In this document: positions 17,199-26,463 of the stretch, piece after piece
Layout of the letters: each line of letters starts with the position of its first letter
Position numbering within the stretch: position 1 is the stretch's first letter
Assembly (NCBI GenBank): GCA_964247975.1
Contig: CAXTWH010000020.1
Coordinates: 1 to 64,000 of the forward strand
Direction: 5' to 3'
Source of the DNA: KBS-96 sp964247975
GTDB taxonomy: Bacteria; Acidobacteriota; Terriglobia; Bryobacterales; Bryobacteraceae
DNA length: 64,000 bases
The notes under the pieces: model-generated
What the model saw: the letters and a program-made list of their open reading frames with translations, nothing else
Databases searched by the model: none
What the model was told of the DNA's origin: nothing
Position numbers and translations under genes: made by a program

Positions 17199-17831
17199 TC
17201 AATGCAACCGAATCAAACCGCGCTCCAGCCCCACTTTCATCGCTTCGGTGCGGCTGGTGACGCCGAGCTTCTCGAACAGAGTGTTGATGTGCAGTTTTAC
17301 CGTGCTTTCCGCAATATGAAGATGCGCTCCGATTTCTTTGTTGGATTGGCCTTTGGCAATTGATTTCAGCACTTCCAGTTCCCGCATCGTCAATTGGACG
17401 CGGCTCAAGCGAGTGACGAGCTTGGCGGCAACGGCGGGCGCCACGAAGGTTCCCCCATTCTGGACGTCGCGGATGCACCGGACCAGATCCTGCGGCTCAA
17501 CATCCTTGAGCAGGTAAGCCTTCGCGCCAGCCTTCAGCGCCCGTTCGATATCCTCTTCGGTGTCGTATGTCGTCAGGATAATGAGCCGCGCTTCCGCGTA
17601 TCTGGATCGAATGGTTTCCACAACATGAATGCCGTCCATGCGCGGCATCTGCAGATCGATCAAGCCGACATCGGGCTGATAAGTAAAGAATTGTTCAACG
17701 GCCGCCGAACCGTCCTGGGCTTCGGCAATTACCTTCATGTCGGATTGCGCATTGATGATTCCTACAACGCCGCTGCGGACTACCGCGTGATCATCCGCGA
17801 CCAAGACTCGGATCAGATCTTGTTCTCCCAT
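17199..17831 (-). CDS. NarL/FixJ-family response regulator
   Basis: A 210-residue regulator from ATG 17831. The receiver domain starts with VLVADDHAVVRSG and has the phospho-acceptor Asp in VGLIDLQMPRMDG. The C-terminal LuxR-type helix-turn-helix contains LTMRELEVLKSIAKGQSNKE and AESTVKLHINTLFEKLG. The same frame is open upstream into the kinase gene, but ATG 17831 sits one base after the kinase stop and gives a normal receiver start. Cotranscription and coupling with the kinase identify it as the partner. Its target genes are unknown. Confidence 0.9.
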   Translation of the reverse strand: MGEQDLIRVLVADDHAVVRSGVVGIINAQSDMKVIAEAQDGSAAVEQFFTYQPDVGLIDLQMPRMDGIHVVETIRSRYAEARLIILTTYDTEEDIERALKAGAKAYLLKDVEPQDLVRCIRDVQNGGTFVAPAVAAKLVTRLSRVQLTMRELEVLKSIAKGQSNKEIGAHLHIAESTVKLHINTLFEKLGVTSRTEAMKVGLERGLIRLH

Positions 17832-17832
17832 T

Positions 17833-19695
17833 TTAAGACCGCCTTGGCTGGTACTGGGCAACGATCTCGGCCCCGCATCCTTCTTCGCTGATGATGGTGA
17901 GGGACGCTCCAATGGAAGAAGCTCGCTCCTGCATGCCGATCAGTCCAAAGCTGTCCGCCGCCGGCCGTAAAGCAGGATCAAAGCCCACCCCATCGTCTTT
18001 CACCGCAATGCGAACGGCATCATGATTCTGAAATTCGACGGTCACGTGAATCCGGTTTGCCTTGGCGTGCTTCACGGCATTGTTCAGCGATTCCTGCACA
18101 ATGCGGCAAAGCTCATTTTCAACTTGTGGCGCGAGTCTGCCGCGCATACCCTTGATATGCAGCAAGACTTCAGCGTGGGTCTGCAGCCGGACTCTCTCGA
18201 CGAACTGCCCGACCGTGCGATCCAACTGACATTCGGGCGAAGCCAGGGAAGGACGGAGAGCCCGAACTGAACGCCGGGCTTCGGCCAAGCTGGACCGGGC
18301 CAAAGCGTCAATGGCAGTGAGTTGGGGCTGAATGTCGCTTCGCGTGTTGCCCGGAACCTGACTGGCCGCTCCTAACTGCATTAAGATACCTGTGAATCCC
18401 TGGGCCAGAGTATCGTGGACATCACGCGCGAAGCGGGTCCGTTCTTCGCTGAGCGCCGCCTCGCCCGCTCGCTCAGCTAAACGGGTTAATTGAATGGCCA
18501 TAGTCGCCTGATGCGCCATAGCTTGCGTTAATTCCAGTTCCTCCGGATTAAGGAGACGCGGCACGTCGAACCGTACGGTCAGGCTGCCGACGATTTCCGA
18601 GCCGAGCAGCAGGGGAATTCCCAATAAACTTTGTACGCCGAGATTTCGGAAGAAAGCAAAGGCAGCACCATTGGAAAATCTGAAATCTTCCACCTGATAG
18701 ACCACAGGCCGACGATCATGAATATGATCTTTGAACGCCAGATCGCGGCCGGAGCCCCAAAGGCTGCTGAGAAAGCTTTTGTTCTCCCGATTGAATTCTA
18801 TGATGCGGCCTTCCTGACAAACGAGGTGGGCATGAAATCTGCCGGAAACTCCATCCAGGAGCCAGAGCGCCGAAGAAGGAGACTCCAGTTGCTTTGTGAT
18901 GGAGGCTAGAATATGGCCGAGCACTTTGTTTAACTCGGGCTCAAACGCGACAATATCCAAGGTTTGCTTGAGAGCCTCGTTTGTTTTTGCCAGTTCCGCC
19001 ACCCGCTGCTGGGCGGCTTTTTCCTGTTCACGGAGTGTGGCTGCCCGCTCGACTTCAGCGGTCATCGTATTCAATTCGAGCGCAAGCGATGCCTGGCTAC
19101 TCAGGGCTTTGAGCGTTTCGCACTGTATTTGAGAAGGTACGTTCGTGTGATTGAAGCCGATGCCGATGTAGCCGACCACCTCATCTGCATTTTGAAAGGG
19201 CCATAGCATCATTGCTTGGTTTCCCGCACGACGATGAAACTCCGCGGTTCCCGGAGCCCAGCGTTCGAAGTCATCATCAACAAGAATCCATCGGTCCTCG
19301 CCGGACATCAAGGACCGAATCACTCCGAACGAGTCGCGCCGGGTGTCGTCAGGAGATTCCGTGATGATCCGTTCTTCCGGCCAAAGAGTCTTCGGCACGA
19401 CTACGCCGTCGCGCACCAGCGCGACAAACTCGTGTTCTGTGTTTTCGATGCGCTTCAACAGGCCGCCGCTGGTGGCTTCCATCGCATTTACGGCATGCAC
19501 CAGGAAGATTTCGAAGATGTCCTGGGGAGTTCGTGCCCGCGCCAAAGCCTGTGAACTCTCCCGAAGCAGGCGATTGATCCGCTCTAGCTCCGCTGCCCGC
19601 TGCCGGGCGGCTTGCTCCTGCTCATAGCAGGAGGGCTGCTGCCTTCCCGACTTTTCTGCCTGAATCACTGAAGATGATTGTGTTTCTAAGGACAT
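17833..19695 (-). CDS. Sensor histidine kinase (GAF-GAF-HisKA_3-HATPase)
   Basis: A 620-residue soluble kinase. A short coiled coil (about 24-50) precedes a GAF-type domain (about 58-208). A second coiled coil and second GAF domain follow (about 245-405). The dimerisation helix carries RFARDVHDTLAQGFTG with phospho-acceptor His427, and the ATPase domain has NALxxAxKHAKA-like and DDGVGFDP motifs. There is no membrane segment, so the signal is probably cytoplasmic (small ligand, redox or light through GAF). The HisKA_3 type pairs with NarL/LuxR regulators, as found next door. No cysteine cluster or haem motif reveals the stimulus. Confidence 0.9.
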   Translation of the reverse strand: MSLETQSSSVIQAEKSGRQQPSCYEQEQAARQRAAELERINRLLRESSQALARARTPQDIFEIFLVHAVNAMEATSGGLLKRIENTEHEFVALVRDGVVVPKTLWPEERIITESPDDTRRDSFGVIRSLMSGEDRWILVDDDFERWAPGTAEFHRRAGNQAMMLWPFQNADEVVGYIGIGFNHTNVPSQIQCETLKALSSQASLALELNTMTAEVERAATLREQEKAAQQRVAELAKTNEALKQTLDIVAFEPELNKVLGHILASITKQLESPSSALWLLDGVSGRFHAHLVCQEGRIIEFNRENKSFLSSLWGSGRDLAFKDHIHDRRPVVYQVEDFRFSNGAAFAFFRNLGVQSLLGIPLLLGSEIVGSLTVRFDVPRLLNPEELELTQAMAHQATMAIQLTRLAERAGEAALSEERTRFARDVHDTLAQGFTGILMQLGAASQVPGNTRSDIQPQLTAIDALARSSLAEARRSVRALRPSLASPECQLDRTVGQFVERVRLQTHAEVLLHIKGMRGRLAPQVENELCRIVQESLNNAVKHAKANRIHVTVEFQNHDAVRIAVKDDGVGFDPALRPAADSFGLIGMQERASSIGASLTIISEEGCGAEIVAQYQPRRS

Positions 19696-19800
19696 TTGCG
19701 GCCTGCTTTCATACCCTCGCCCGCAGCAAGGGATTAAAAAGCCTGGCTTACCTCGCGCTCAATCTCTTTATTTTCGCTCACAAAAATGAAATCCCACCAT

Positions 19801-20580
19801 TCACCGATCGTGGAGTGCCCGAAAGTTTAGCCGAGTTTTCGGTTTTATGACCGTTTCTCCTAACGTTGCCGTAGCCTGTTTTCTCCGAAGCGACTGGAGC
19901 GCTTCGGGAATTCGTTCGGGAACATCGGTGCGCGGCACACCATGATAGGTGACAATCGCGCTGACCGGCAATGAGAGTCCTTCCCAAGCCTGACGTAGTT
20001 CGTCATCATCCACATTTAAGAACACCGGCGGGCGCACCAGCGTCCAACGGTCCGCTGCTTCGGCAATTGTAGGGCCGACAGCGCAATCGCCTGCTATCAG
20101 CAAGCCGCCGGCCTGCTTCGTGTAAAGCGCCACATGACCTTCGGTGTGGCCCGGAAACAAGCGGATCTCGATGCCCAAGTCCGCAAATAAACTGGCGCCG
20201 GCCGGATCGGAATACGGGAAACCGGTCTGTTTCGCCTGCGGATGTGCGGCATCGATCGGGTGCAGAAAAACCGGAATGTGAAACGTTCTTGCAATTTCCG
20301 GCAACAGATCGGCTTGCGCGGCCACGTGGCGATGCGTGAGCACGAGAGCAACTGGCCGACAGCCTTTGCTGATCAGGGTTTGCAAACCAGGAACAATGTC
20401 GGCGAACACCGCATCCACGAGAATTGCATTAGGACCGCTCAAGAGCGCGTACGCGTTAGCCGGCAAGCCATGCGCAAGCGCTTCCGCTTCATAGTGAGGA
20501 AGAACAAAAAGATTGTCTTGCAAAGCGCGGAATTTTACAGCTTCCTGTGCCGTCATTACGGGATAATCCTCCTGCTTCAT
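19801..20580 (-). CDS. Metallo-beta-lactamase-fold protein with altered metal motif
   Basis: A 259-residue protein of the MBL fold. The usual THxHxDH motif reads THRHVAAQAD here: the two first-site histidines remain, but the Asp and His that bind the second metal are missing. The later PGHTEGH and GDC elements are kept. It may bind one metal or have shifted chemistry. It is the last gene of the minus-strand block, and its ATG overlaps the stop of the molybdopterin subunit gene by four bases, which suggests a linked role. The substrate is unknown. Confidence 0.75.
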   Translation of the reverse strand: MKQEDYPVMTAQEAVKFRALQDNLFVLPHYEAEALAHGLPANAYALLSGPNAILVDAVFADIVPGLQTLISKGCRPVALVLTHRHVAAQADLLPEIARTFHIPVFLHPIDAAHPQAKQTGFPYSDPAGASLFADLGIEIRLFPGHTEGHVALYTKQAGGLLIAGDCAVGPTIAEAADRWTLVRPPVFLNVDDDELRQAWEGLSLPVSAIVTYHGVPRTDVPERIPEALQSLRRKQATATLGETVIKPKTRLNFRALHDR

Positions 20581-22946
20581 AACAGTTTGGCTGCGCTGAT
20601 GGGCAGCTCATACACTCGTTTGCCCGTTGCATGATACACCGCATTCGCCACAGCGGCAGCAGTGCCGGTGGTGCCGATCTCGCCGACTCCCTTCGCGCCG
20701 AGCGGACTGATGTAAGGGTCATACTCTTCCACAAAATGAACTTCGATTTTCGGAATGACCCCATTCTGCGGCACAAGGTAGTCTGCAAAATTATTGGTGA
20801 CAATGCGCCCGTTACGCTCGTCGACGACCGTTTCTTCGGTGAGCGCGAAGCCGATGCCGAACGCCACGCCGCCGAGCGCTTGACTCTGCGCGAGCTTGGG
20901 GTTCAGAATGCGTCCCGCGCCATACACGCCCAGGGCGCGCGTGACCTCAACGCGGCAACTGAGACGATGGACGCGCACTTCGATGAAATTGGCTCCATAA
21001 GTGAAAATGTGCTTGTCCGGGCCGTTCGGTCCAAGCGTACGCGTGGTTCCAGCGCGGGTGATATCGAGATCGGCCTGAGTCGAGCTGAGCGGGAAATAAG
21101 CTCCGTCCGCTTCGAGAAAGTCGCGTCCGGCGCGGGCAAGCAGATCCACATAGGAATCCGTTTTGTGTGGTTGGCTTTTACGGCGCAAGCTGCCATTCGC
21201 TGCCTCGACTTCATCCGGCGCTGCGCCAAAGACGGCGGAGTTGGGATCAACAACCGCGAGTTCAATCAATTGCCGCCGCAGGTTGCCAGCGGCGTTGTAA
21301 ACAGCCGTGCCGACGCTGACCGCTCCGCGAGAACCGCCGGAAACCGGAGCGGCGGGATAATTTGTATTTCCCATCTCAAACCGGGCTTTATTGAGGGGTA
21401 AGCCAAGCTCCTGAGCAACTACCTGGGTGAGCATGGTGAGAGAGCCTTGCCCGATCTCCTGCGTGGCGGCCTGCCCGACCGCGCCGCCGTCACCATAGAT
21501 CTTCACCCGCGCTTCCACAGGAGACATCATAGTGGGATAAATGGCCGAACTCATGCCTGAGCCGATCAGCCAGTCACCATCTCGCTGCGAGCGTGGCTCC
21601 GGCTTACGTGAGCGCCAGCCGAAGAGATCCATGCCTTGCTGATAGCATTCGCGCAAAGCCTTGGTGGACCAGGGGCGCCCGGTTTCGGGATGCACTTCCG
21701 CGTAGTTCCGTAGACGCAGCTCAACCGGGTCCAGGCCGACTTGATAAGACAATTCATCAAGCGCCGATTCGAGCGCGAATAGCCCAATGGCCTCGCCAGG
21801 AGCGCGCATCCGGCAGGGCGTCGCCACGTGACAGCGATACACCGCTTGATGCGTTCGTAGATTCGGGCAGGCGTACAACACCTTAGTCATCTCAACCGCA
21901 GGCGGGATATCAACATCGCTGATGGAGGTCGCCGATACAGCATCGTGTTCGAGCAGCGTGAGAGTGCCGTCGTGTTTCGCGCCGACACGCAGCAACTGCG
22001 CCATAGGGGCGCGATAACCCATGCCATGAAACATCTGTTCCCGATTGAGAAACAGCTTGACAGGTACTCCGAAATGACGGGCTGCCGCAGCCGCCAGAAT
22101 GGTGTGCGGCCAAGTGAAGCACTTCGCGCCAAACGCGCCGCCCACATAATGTGTGATGACGCGGATTTTATCAAGCGGCATTTGGAGCACGCGGGACAGC
22201 GCGTTCCGCACTCCCAAAATGTGTTGAGTGGCATCGTAAACGGTAAGCGAGTCGCCATCGGGCACCGCCATAGTTGCGCCAATCTCAATCGGGCTTTGAT
22301 AAATGGCGGGAGTTCGATAGATCGCCTTGACGGTCAGGTCCGCTCCGGCCCGCCCTTCATCGACGCTGCCGCGCACGGTATTAAGTGAATCGGCCAGGAA
22401 CTTCGGTAATTCTTCCGGCGCTCGATCCCCTGCCTTTTCACCGCTTGCTTCCGCCGGCGACTCGTGCTGATAATCCAGCCGAACGTCCGGCAACTCTTGC
22501 AGTTCCTGCGGAGGTCGATTGCTGCGTAACAATCCCTCGAACGTGACTGGAGCCTGTTCGTCGTATTCCACCCGGAGAAGGCCGAGCGCCTGCCCGGCGG
22601 CTTCGATGGTTTCGGCGACAACGCAGGCAATGTATTGACCTTCGTAGAGAATCTGGTTGTTCTGCAGCGGCAGCAGTTTGGTGCCTGCCGTTTCATGCGG
22701 AAAGGTCTGGATGTCGGTTCCCAAACGCGGCATGTTTTGATGGGTTAACACGCCGACCACGCCCGGCACAGCTTCGGCGTCGGCGGTGTCGATACGGCGA
22801 ATGGTTCCGTGCGCAACCGTGCTGCCCAGCAGCAAGGCAAAGCGATGGTGCGGGATGGGAATCTCAGCCGCATAACGGGCTTGGCCGGTTACTTTCAGCG
22901 GGCCTTCGACCCGGCGGATAGGTTGCCCTAACACAGCAGCGCTCAT
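20577..22946 (-). CDS. Xanthine dehydrogenase/PaoC-type molybdopterin-binding subunit (copy 1)
   Basis: A 789-residue large subunit of the xanthine oxidase family. It starts with the RRVEGPLKVTGQARYAAEI segment, contains GGAFGAK (Mo-cofactor contact) near residue 270, the CRMRAPGE loop, and the C-terminal GVGEIGTTG with the catalytic Glu. With the FAD and 2Fe-2S subunits upstream, each overlapping by four bases, it forms an operon of the PaoABC/YagTSR kind: aldehyde or N-heterocycle hydroxylation at molybdenum, with electrons leaving through iron-sulfur centres and FAD. It shares its architecture with the copy at 46053-48344. Substrate cannot be read from the sequence. Confidence 0.9.
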   Translation of the reverse strand: MSAAVLGQPIRRVEGPLKVTGQARYAAEIPIPHHRFALLLGSTVAHGTIRRIDTADAEAVPGVVGVLTHQNMPRLGTDIQTFPHETAGTKLLPLQNNQILYEGQYIACVVAETIEAAGQALGLLRVEYDEQAPVTFEGLLRSNRPPQELQELPDVRLDYQHESPAEASGEKAGDRAPEELPKFLADSLNTVRGSVDEGRAGADLTVKAIYRTPAIYQSPIEIGATMAVPDGDSLTVYDATQHILGVRNALSRVLQMPLDKIRVITHYVGGAFGAKCFTWPHTILAAAAARHFGVPVKLFLNREQMFHGMGYRAPMAQLLRVGAKHDGTLTLLEHDAVSATSISDVDIPPAVEMTKVLYACPNLRTHQAVYRCHVATPCRMRAPGEAIGLFALESALDELSYQVGLDPVELRLRNYAEVHPETGRPWSTKALRECYQQGMDLFGWRSRKPEPRSQRDGDWLIGSGMSSAIYPTMMSPVEARVKIYGDGGAVGQAATQEIGQGSLTMLTQVVAQELGLPLNKARFEMGNTNYPAAPVSGGSRGAVSVGTAVYNAAGNLRRQLIELAVVDPNSAVFGAAPDEVEAANGSLRRKSQPHKTDSYVDLLARAGRDFLEADGAYFPLSSTQADLDITRAGTTRTLGPNGPDKHIFTYGANFIEVRVHRLSCRVEVTRALGVYGAGRILNPKLAQSQALGGVAFGIGFALTEETVVDERNGRIVTNNFADYLVPQNGVIPKIEVHFVEEYDPYISPLGAKGVGEIGTTGTAAAVANAVYHATGKRVYELPISAAKLL

Positions 22947-23932
22947 GCGTTCTCCTGATTGAGTTGTTCCAGCGCCCCGATGACGGTGCGGCGCAGCAGT
23001 TCGACTTTGTGCTGGTTATGTTCACGGGGAATAGCTCCCACAATGGCCATCGAAGCGGCTGCTTCGATTGTTTGCTCCGTAAAAGGCTGGTTCAGCAGCG
23101 CCAGTTCCGCTTCGTGCAAACGCCAAGGCTTGTGCGCTACGCCGCCCGCGGCGAGACGCGCTTCCCGGACCGTGTTGTTTTCCAGGTGTGGGGCAGCCGC
23201 AACTGAAACGACGGCAAAGGAATACGAATTATGTTCGTCCACTTTGACGTAAGTGGAACGCGCGGCATACGGCGAAGCAGGTATTTCCACCGCCGTGATT
23301 AACTCATCGGCGGCTAACACGTTTTCCCGCCAAGGCGTGTCGCCCGGCAGTAGATAGAAATCGTCAATGCTGACGCGTCGAACGCCGTGCGGCCCTTCCA
23401 TTACGACCGTAGCATCCAGGGCGGTGAGTCCTACCGCCATATCGGATGGATGCACCGCAATACAATGCTCGCTGCCGCCGAAAATGGCATGGCTGCGATT
23501 AAATCCATCGTAAGCCGAGCAGCCCGAGCCTGCTTGCCGCTTGTTACAGGGAAAATTCGGCTCCCGATAGTACGAGCAGCGCGTTTTTTGCAGCAGATTT
23601 CCGCCGACGGTCGCCGCATGATGAATCTGCGGCGTCGCTCCGGAAAGGAGGGCCTGCATCAGCACGGGATAATTTTTGCCGACGGCTTCGTGCCAGGCCA
23701 CCTGCGCCATAGTGGTTAGCGCGCCAATGTGCAGGCCGCCGTCGTTTTGCCGTTCCACTCCGCGCAGCGGGAGGCCGTTCAGATCGACAACCAGGCTGGG
23801 CCGGAGCACATTCTGCGCCATCAAATCGACGAGCGAAGTGCCTCCGGCAACGAACATGCTGCCCGGTTCGGAGGTTTTCAGTTGAATCGCCTGGGCAGAA
23901 CCGGAAGCTCGGGCAAAGCGGCAGGGGGTCAT
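22943..23932 (-). CDS. FAD-binding subunit, PaoB-like with extra FeS Cys motif (copy 1)
   Basis: A 329-residue protein of the CO-dehydrogenase/xanthine dehydrogenase flavoprotein family: FAD-binding VAGGTSLVDLM, then ATVGGNLLQKTRC. The Cys pattern in TRCSYYREPNFPCNKRQAG and GCSAYDG matches the insertion that binds a [4Fe-4S] cluster in E. coli PaoB (family knowledge). This marks the complex as PaoABC-like rather than a classic xanthine dehydrogenase. The C-terminal domain (about 220-325) is the usual CO_deh_flav_C. It overlaps both neighbours by four bases. Confidence 0.88.
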   Translation of the reverse strand: MTPCRFARASGSAQAIQLKTSEPGSMFVAGGTSLVDLMAQNVLRPSLVVDLNGLPLRGVERQNDGGLHIGALTTMAQVAWHEAVGKNYPVLMQALLSGATPQIHHAATVGGNLLQKTRCSYYREPNFPCNKRQAGSGCSAYDGFNRSHAIFGGSEHCIAVHPSDMAVGLTALDATVVMEGPHGVRRVSIDDFYLLPGDTPWRENVLAADELITAVEIPASPYAARSTYVKVDEHNSYSFAVVSVAAAPHLENNTVREARLAAGGVAHKPWRLHEAELALLNQPFTEQTIEAAASMAIVGAIPREHNQHKVELLRRTVIGALEQLNQENA

Positions 23933-24501
23933 GCGCCGCCTCCGCCTGCAAGAACCAAATCTTTACTCTGAAGCGTTTCTTGTTTCTGCTGCACTTCGCG
24001 GATAGCGGCCACGATGTTCTGATAGGCCGCACAACGGCACAGATTGCCGCTCATCTGCTCCCTGATGTCCTGTTCGGTACGAGCATGGCCTTCGCGCAGA
24101 AGTCCAAGACCGGACATAATCTGTCCTGGCGTGCAGAATCCGCATTGAAACGCGTCATGCTCGATAAACGCTTTCTGGAGCGGATGGAGTTCGTCGCCGT
24201 TGGCCACGCCTTCTACGGTTTGAATCTCATCACCATCATGCAAAATCGCGAGCGTAATGCAGGAGTAGCGCCGCTCGCCATTGACGAGCACCGTGCAAGC
24301 TCCGCATTGACCATGCGCGCAGCCGACCTTTGTACCGAGCAGATCGAGGTGATCGCGAATGGCATCAACCAAAGTGGTTTGCGGCTCCACTTCGATTTGT
24401 TTTTCTTCCCCATTTACCGTCAACCTGATGGAAACCGCTTCCGGCCCGTAAATACGATCATTGTCTAATTTCACGTGGTTCGTTTTCCCCTTTCGCCACA
24501 T
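23929..24501 (-). CDS. 2Fe-2S subunit, PaoA-like (copy 1)
   Basis: A 190-residue subunit with two [2Fe-2S] centres: the ferredoxin-like VGCAHGQCGACTV site and the helical site CGFCTPGQ with GNLCRCAAY. E. coli PaoA carries a Tat leader; none is visible here, so the complex probably stays in the cytoplasm. Start: ATG 24501 lies inside the upstream SnoaL-like reading frame and has GGAA before it; a GTG at 24474 is an alternative. The overlap with the upstream gene suggests that its end was altered. Confidence 0.87.
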   Translation of the reverse strand: MWRKGKTNHVKLDNDRIYGPEAVSIRLTVNGEEKQIEVEPQTTLVDAIRDHLDLLGTKVGCAHGQCGACTVLVNGERRYSCITLAILHDGDEIQTVEGVANGDELHPLQKAFIEHDAFQCGFCTPGQIMSGLGLLREGHARTEQDIREQMSGNLCRCAAYQNIVAAIREVQQKQETLQSKDLVLAGGGGA

Positions 24502-24853
24502 CTGTTCCGTGATTGCGCGGTGTAGACGACAAGAATGCTCGTCGAAGACATAACGGCCAGCTTTTTATCCAACGCCGTTCGATGAAGCCGCAGATTCTTT
24601 GACTGCACGCCGTGCTGCGGAAGAAGAATTCGTTCACGGTATGGAACTGGTCCAGGGCAGCCACAACCGCGTCCTGGCCCTGAGCGCGGAGGGGGACAGG
24701 ATCGCTGATCTCCCAAACCCCATCCGGCATCCACAAGTTACGGAAGGCGTCGCGATCATAACGAATCGCGGCATCATCGAATCGAGCGAGCAGGTCTTCG
24801 ATGTCGCGCTCCGTTATCAGTTTCGCCAGTAACTGCTCGGTCTCGTTCGCCAT
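24458..24853 (-). CDS. SnoaL-like/NTF2-fold protein, probably truncated
   Basis: A 131-residue frame. The first 75 residues (ITERDIEDLLARFDDA, FRNLWMPDGVWEIS, FHTVNEFFF) match the N-terminal half of SnoaL-like cone-fold proteins. From about residue 77 the sequence is Arg/Ser/Trp-rich and no longer looks like the family, and the frame runs into the 2Fe-2S subunit gene. I think the true C-terminus was lost by frameshift or deletion; two other genes of this block show similar damage. Family members are often small hydrolases or cyclases, and a role here cannot be given. Confidence 0.5.
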   Translation of the reverse strand: MANETEQLLAKLITERDIEDLLARFDDAAIRYDRDAFRNLWMPDGVWEISDPVPLRAQGQDAVVAALDQFHTVNEFFFRSTACSQRICGFIERRWIKSWPLCLRRAFLSSTPRNHGTDVAKGENEPREIRQ

Positions 24854-24868
24854 GTTTTCCGATTCTTC

Positions 24869-25507
24869 CTAGGCGTGCTGCAACTGCGCCTGATGGCTCA
24901 GGTGCGCCGCAATAAAGCCGAAGTTCGGCAGGTGTTCGGAATACAGCTTGCCCAGAGGCGCGCCGTACTTACTTGACCAATCGGCTAAGATTTCGGCGAT
25001 GACCATGTTGGTGTTGGCGATTTTGACGCCGGCTTGGCTCATGCGGAACATCGAGGCCATTAATGCATGCTGATTGACGGTTCCCGAAGCGTCCATCACT
25101 GCGTATACGTCGTAGCCGTCCTGTACCGCCCCAAGCGCCGGGAAGGTGAGGCAGACATCGGCCGTTACCCCGGCAATAATCAGCTTCTTGCGTCCGGTTT
25201 TCCGGACTGCTTCCACAAACTTCGGATCGCGCCAAGCGTTGATGATGAGCCGATTGATGATCGGCGCATGCGGGAGCGCAGCAATCAGTTCCGGAAAAAG
25301 CGGACCGTTCGCGCCATCCGGGTTGCTGGTAGTAAGAATGGTAGGCAGGTTAAATACCTGGGCCGCTCCCGCCAGCCACAAAGCTTGATTTTTCAGATGC
25401 AGCGCGTCAATGTCGGCAAGCCCGAAGTTCATGGTGCCGACCTGGTGATCAACCAGCAGCATGGCGCAGTTCTCGGTAGTCAGAGTTTCGAAAGTATGAT
25501 CATTCAT
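24869..25507 (-). CDS. Isochorismatase-family hydrolase (YcaC-like)
   Basis: A 212-residue cysteine hydrolase of the isochorismatase superfamily. The catalytic Asp lies in MLLVDHQVG and the nucleophile Cys in GVTADVCLTFPA. These YcaC-like proteins are usually amide or imidazole-ring hydrolases of uncertain substrate. It lies 25 bases from the upstream SOD gene and 15 bases before the SnoaL-like frame. A truncated relative of the same family forms the N-terminal half of the chimeric protein at 28252-29169; around its break point the two share a TGRKKL segment. Confidence 0.88.
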   Translation of the reverse strand: MNDHTFETLTTENCAMLLVDHQVGTMNFGLADIDALHLKNQALWLAGAAQVFNLPTILTTSNPDGANGPLFPELIAALPHAPIINRLIINAWRDPKFVEAVRKTGRKKLIIAGVTADVCLTFPALGAVQDGYDVYAVMDASGTVNQHALMASMFRMSQAGVKIANTNMVIAEILADWSSKYGAPLGKLYSEHLPNFGFIAAHLSHQAQLQHA

Positions 25508-25532
25508 ATGGATGTTCCTCAGCAGTGTGAAA

Positions 25533-26219
25533 TTAAAGTTGTTTCTTTCCGGCGTAAAAATTTTCGAGGCGTTGCGTCACCACATCCCAGGCCACCACGT
25601 TCCACCAGGCTTTGAGATACTCGGCGCGGCGATTCTGGTATTTCAAATAATAGGAGTGCTCCCAAAGATCGCAGGCGAGCAGGCCGGGCCGCCCGTGCAG
25701 CAGCACGCTGTCCTGGTTCGGCAGCGTCAGAATTTCCAATCCGTGCGTTTGCGGGTTAATGACGAGAAACGCCCATCCGGAGCCGAAATGCTTGGTAGCG
25801 GCATCCGTAAACTTTTCCTGAAAGTTTTCAAAACTGCCGAAGTCTTTCGCGATGCTTTCGGCTAGTTTCTTTTCCGGCTTTGTGTTTTGCGCCGGCCCGA
25901 TCACTTTCCAGAAGAACTGATGGTTGGCGTGACCGCCGCCGTTGTTGCGAACCGTGGTGCGGACTTCTTCAGGAATCTGGTCCAGTTGGCGCATAATGTC
26001 TTCAATCACCTTTCCGGCAAATTGAGGATACGGGGCCAGCGCTTTGTTCACGTTATCGATGTAAGTCTGGTGGTGCTTCCGGTGGTGCAGGTGCATCGTT
26101 TCCCGGTCGATGTAAGGCTCCAGCGCCTCATAAGGGTAGCGCAAGGTGGGCAGGGTGTAATGCGGCGACAGTGCTTCCTGGTGTGTCGCCGGTTTTTCTT
26201 CGAGAGTGTCAGCAGCCAT
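25533..26219 (-). CDS. Superoxide dismutase (Fe/Mn), copy 1
   Basis: A 228-residue Fe/Mn SOD. The metal ligands are in LHHRKHHQTY, NNGGGHANHQFFW and CDLWEHSYY. The Asn-Gln-Asp turn (LPNQD) in the second-sphere Gln position is nearer to Mn-type enzymes. A 20-residue N-terminal extension precedes the usual start and has no signal-peptide character. It leads a gene set ending with the molybdo-enzyme, a superoxide/H2O2 source, so protection of the cell from that complex is a reasonable role (inference). A second SOD lies at 45255-45860. Confidence 0.93.
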   Translation of the reverse strand: MAADTLEEKPATHQEALSPHYTLPTLRYPYEALEPYIDRETMHLHHRKHHQTYIDNVNKALAPYPQFAGKVIEDIMRQLDQIPEEVRTTVRNNGGGHANHQFFWKVIGPAQNTKPEKKLAESIAKDFGSFENFQEKFTDAATKHFGSGWAFLVINPQTHGLEILTLPNQDSVLLHGRPGLLACDLWEHSYYLKYQNRRAEYLKAWWNVVAWDVVTQRLENFYAGKKQL

Positions 26220-26319
26220 ACGGGTTCAGTTTCCTTTCTGAGTTAAAAGTGACGTTCGGTCGGGCCTGGTTTAGGGGCAATTTACATTCTGAGTTTGAAC
26301 GGAGTGTTGCGGCGCAACC

Positions 26320-26362
26320 ATTCTTCGGAGGAAGAGAATTGTTCCAGCCTTTGGCATTGTCC
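26320..26362 (-). promoter_or_regulatory. Upstream motif shared with 29218-29264
   Basis: About 100-145 bases before the SOD start. The segment reads ATTCTTCGGAGGA, then AATTGTTCCAGCCTTT and GGCATTGTCC on the + strand. It lines up with 29218-29264 upstream of the chimeric gene (ATTCCTCCGAGGA, TCCTAGCCTTTCGGA), with one one-base gap. Both contain a GAGGA block and AGCCTTT at the same distance. A common operator for the two minus-strand transcripts is my reading; a repeat remnant is the alternative. The remainder of 26220-26463 shows nothing else. Confidence 0.35.
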
Positions 26363-26463
26363 AAACCTGTACGATCAGATAGAATCATCCGAGTGAAGCG
26401 GTCCGCAGTGCGCCTGTTGAAATCATGCTTGTTTTTGTCCAACATTTATTCCTTTTGATCCTT

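Noticed and set aside
26209..26445. 78-codon minus frame upstream of SOD copy 1
   Set aside because: It overlaps the SOD start, lacks a ribosome site and resembles no family; it also covers the shared upstream motif.
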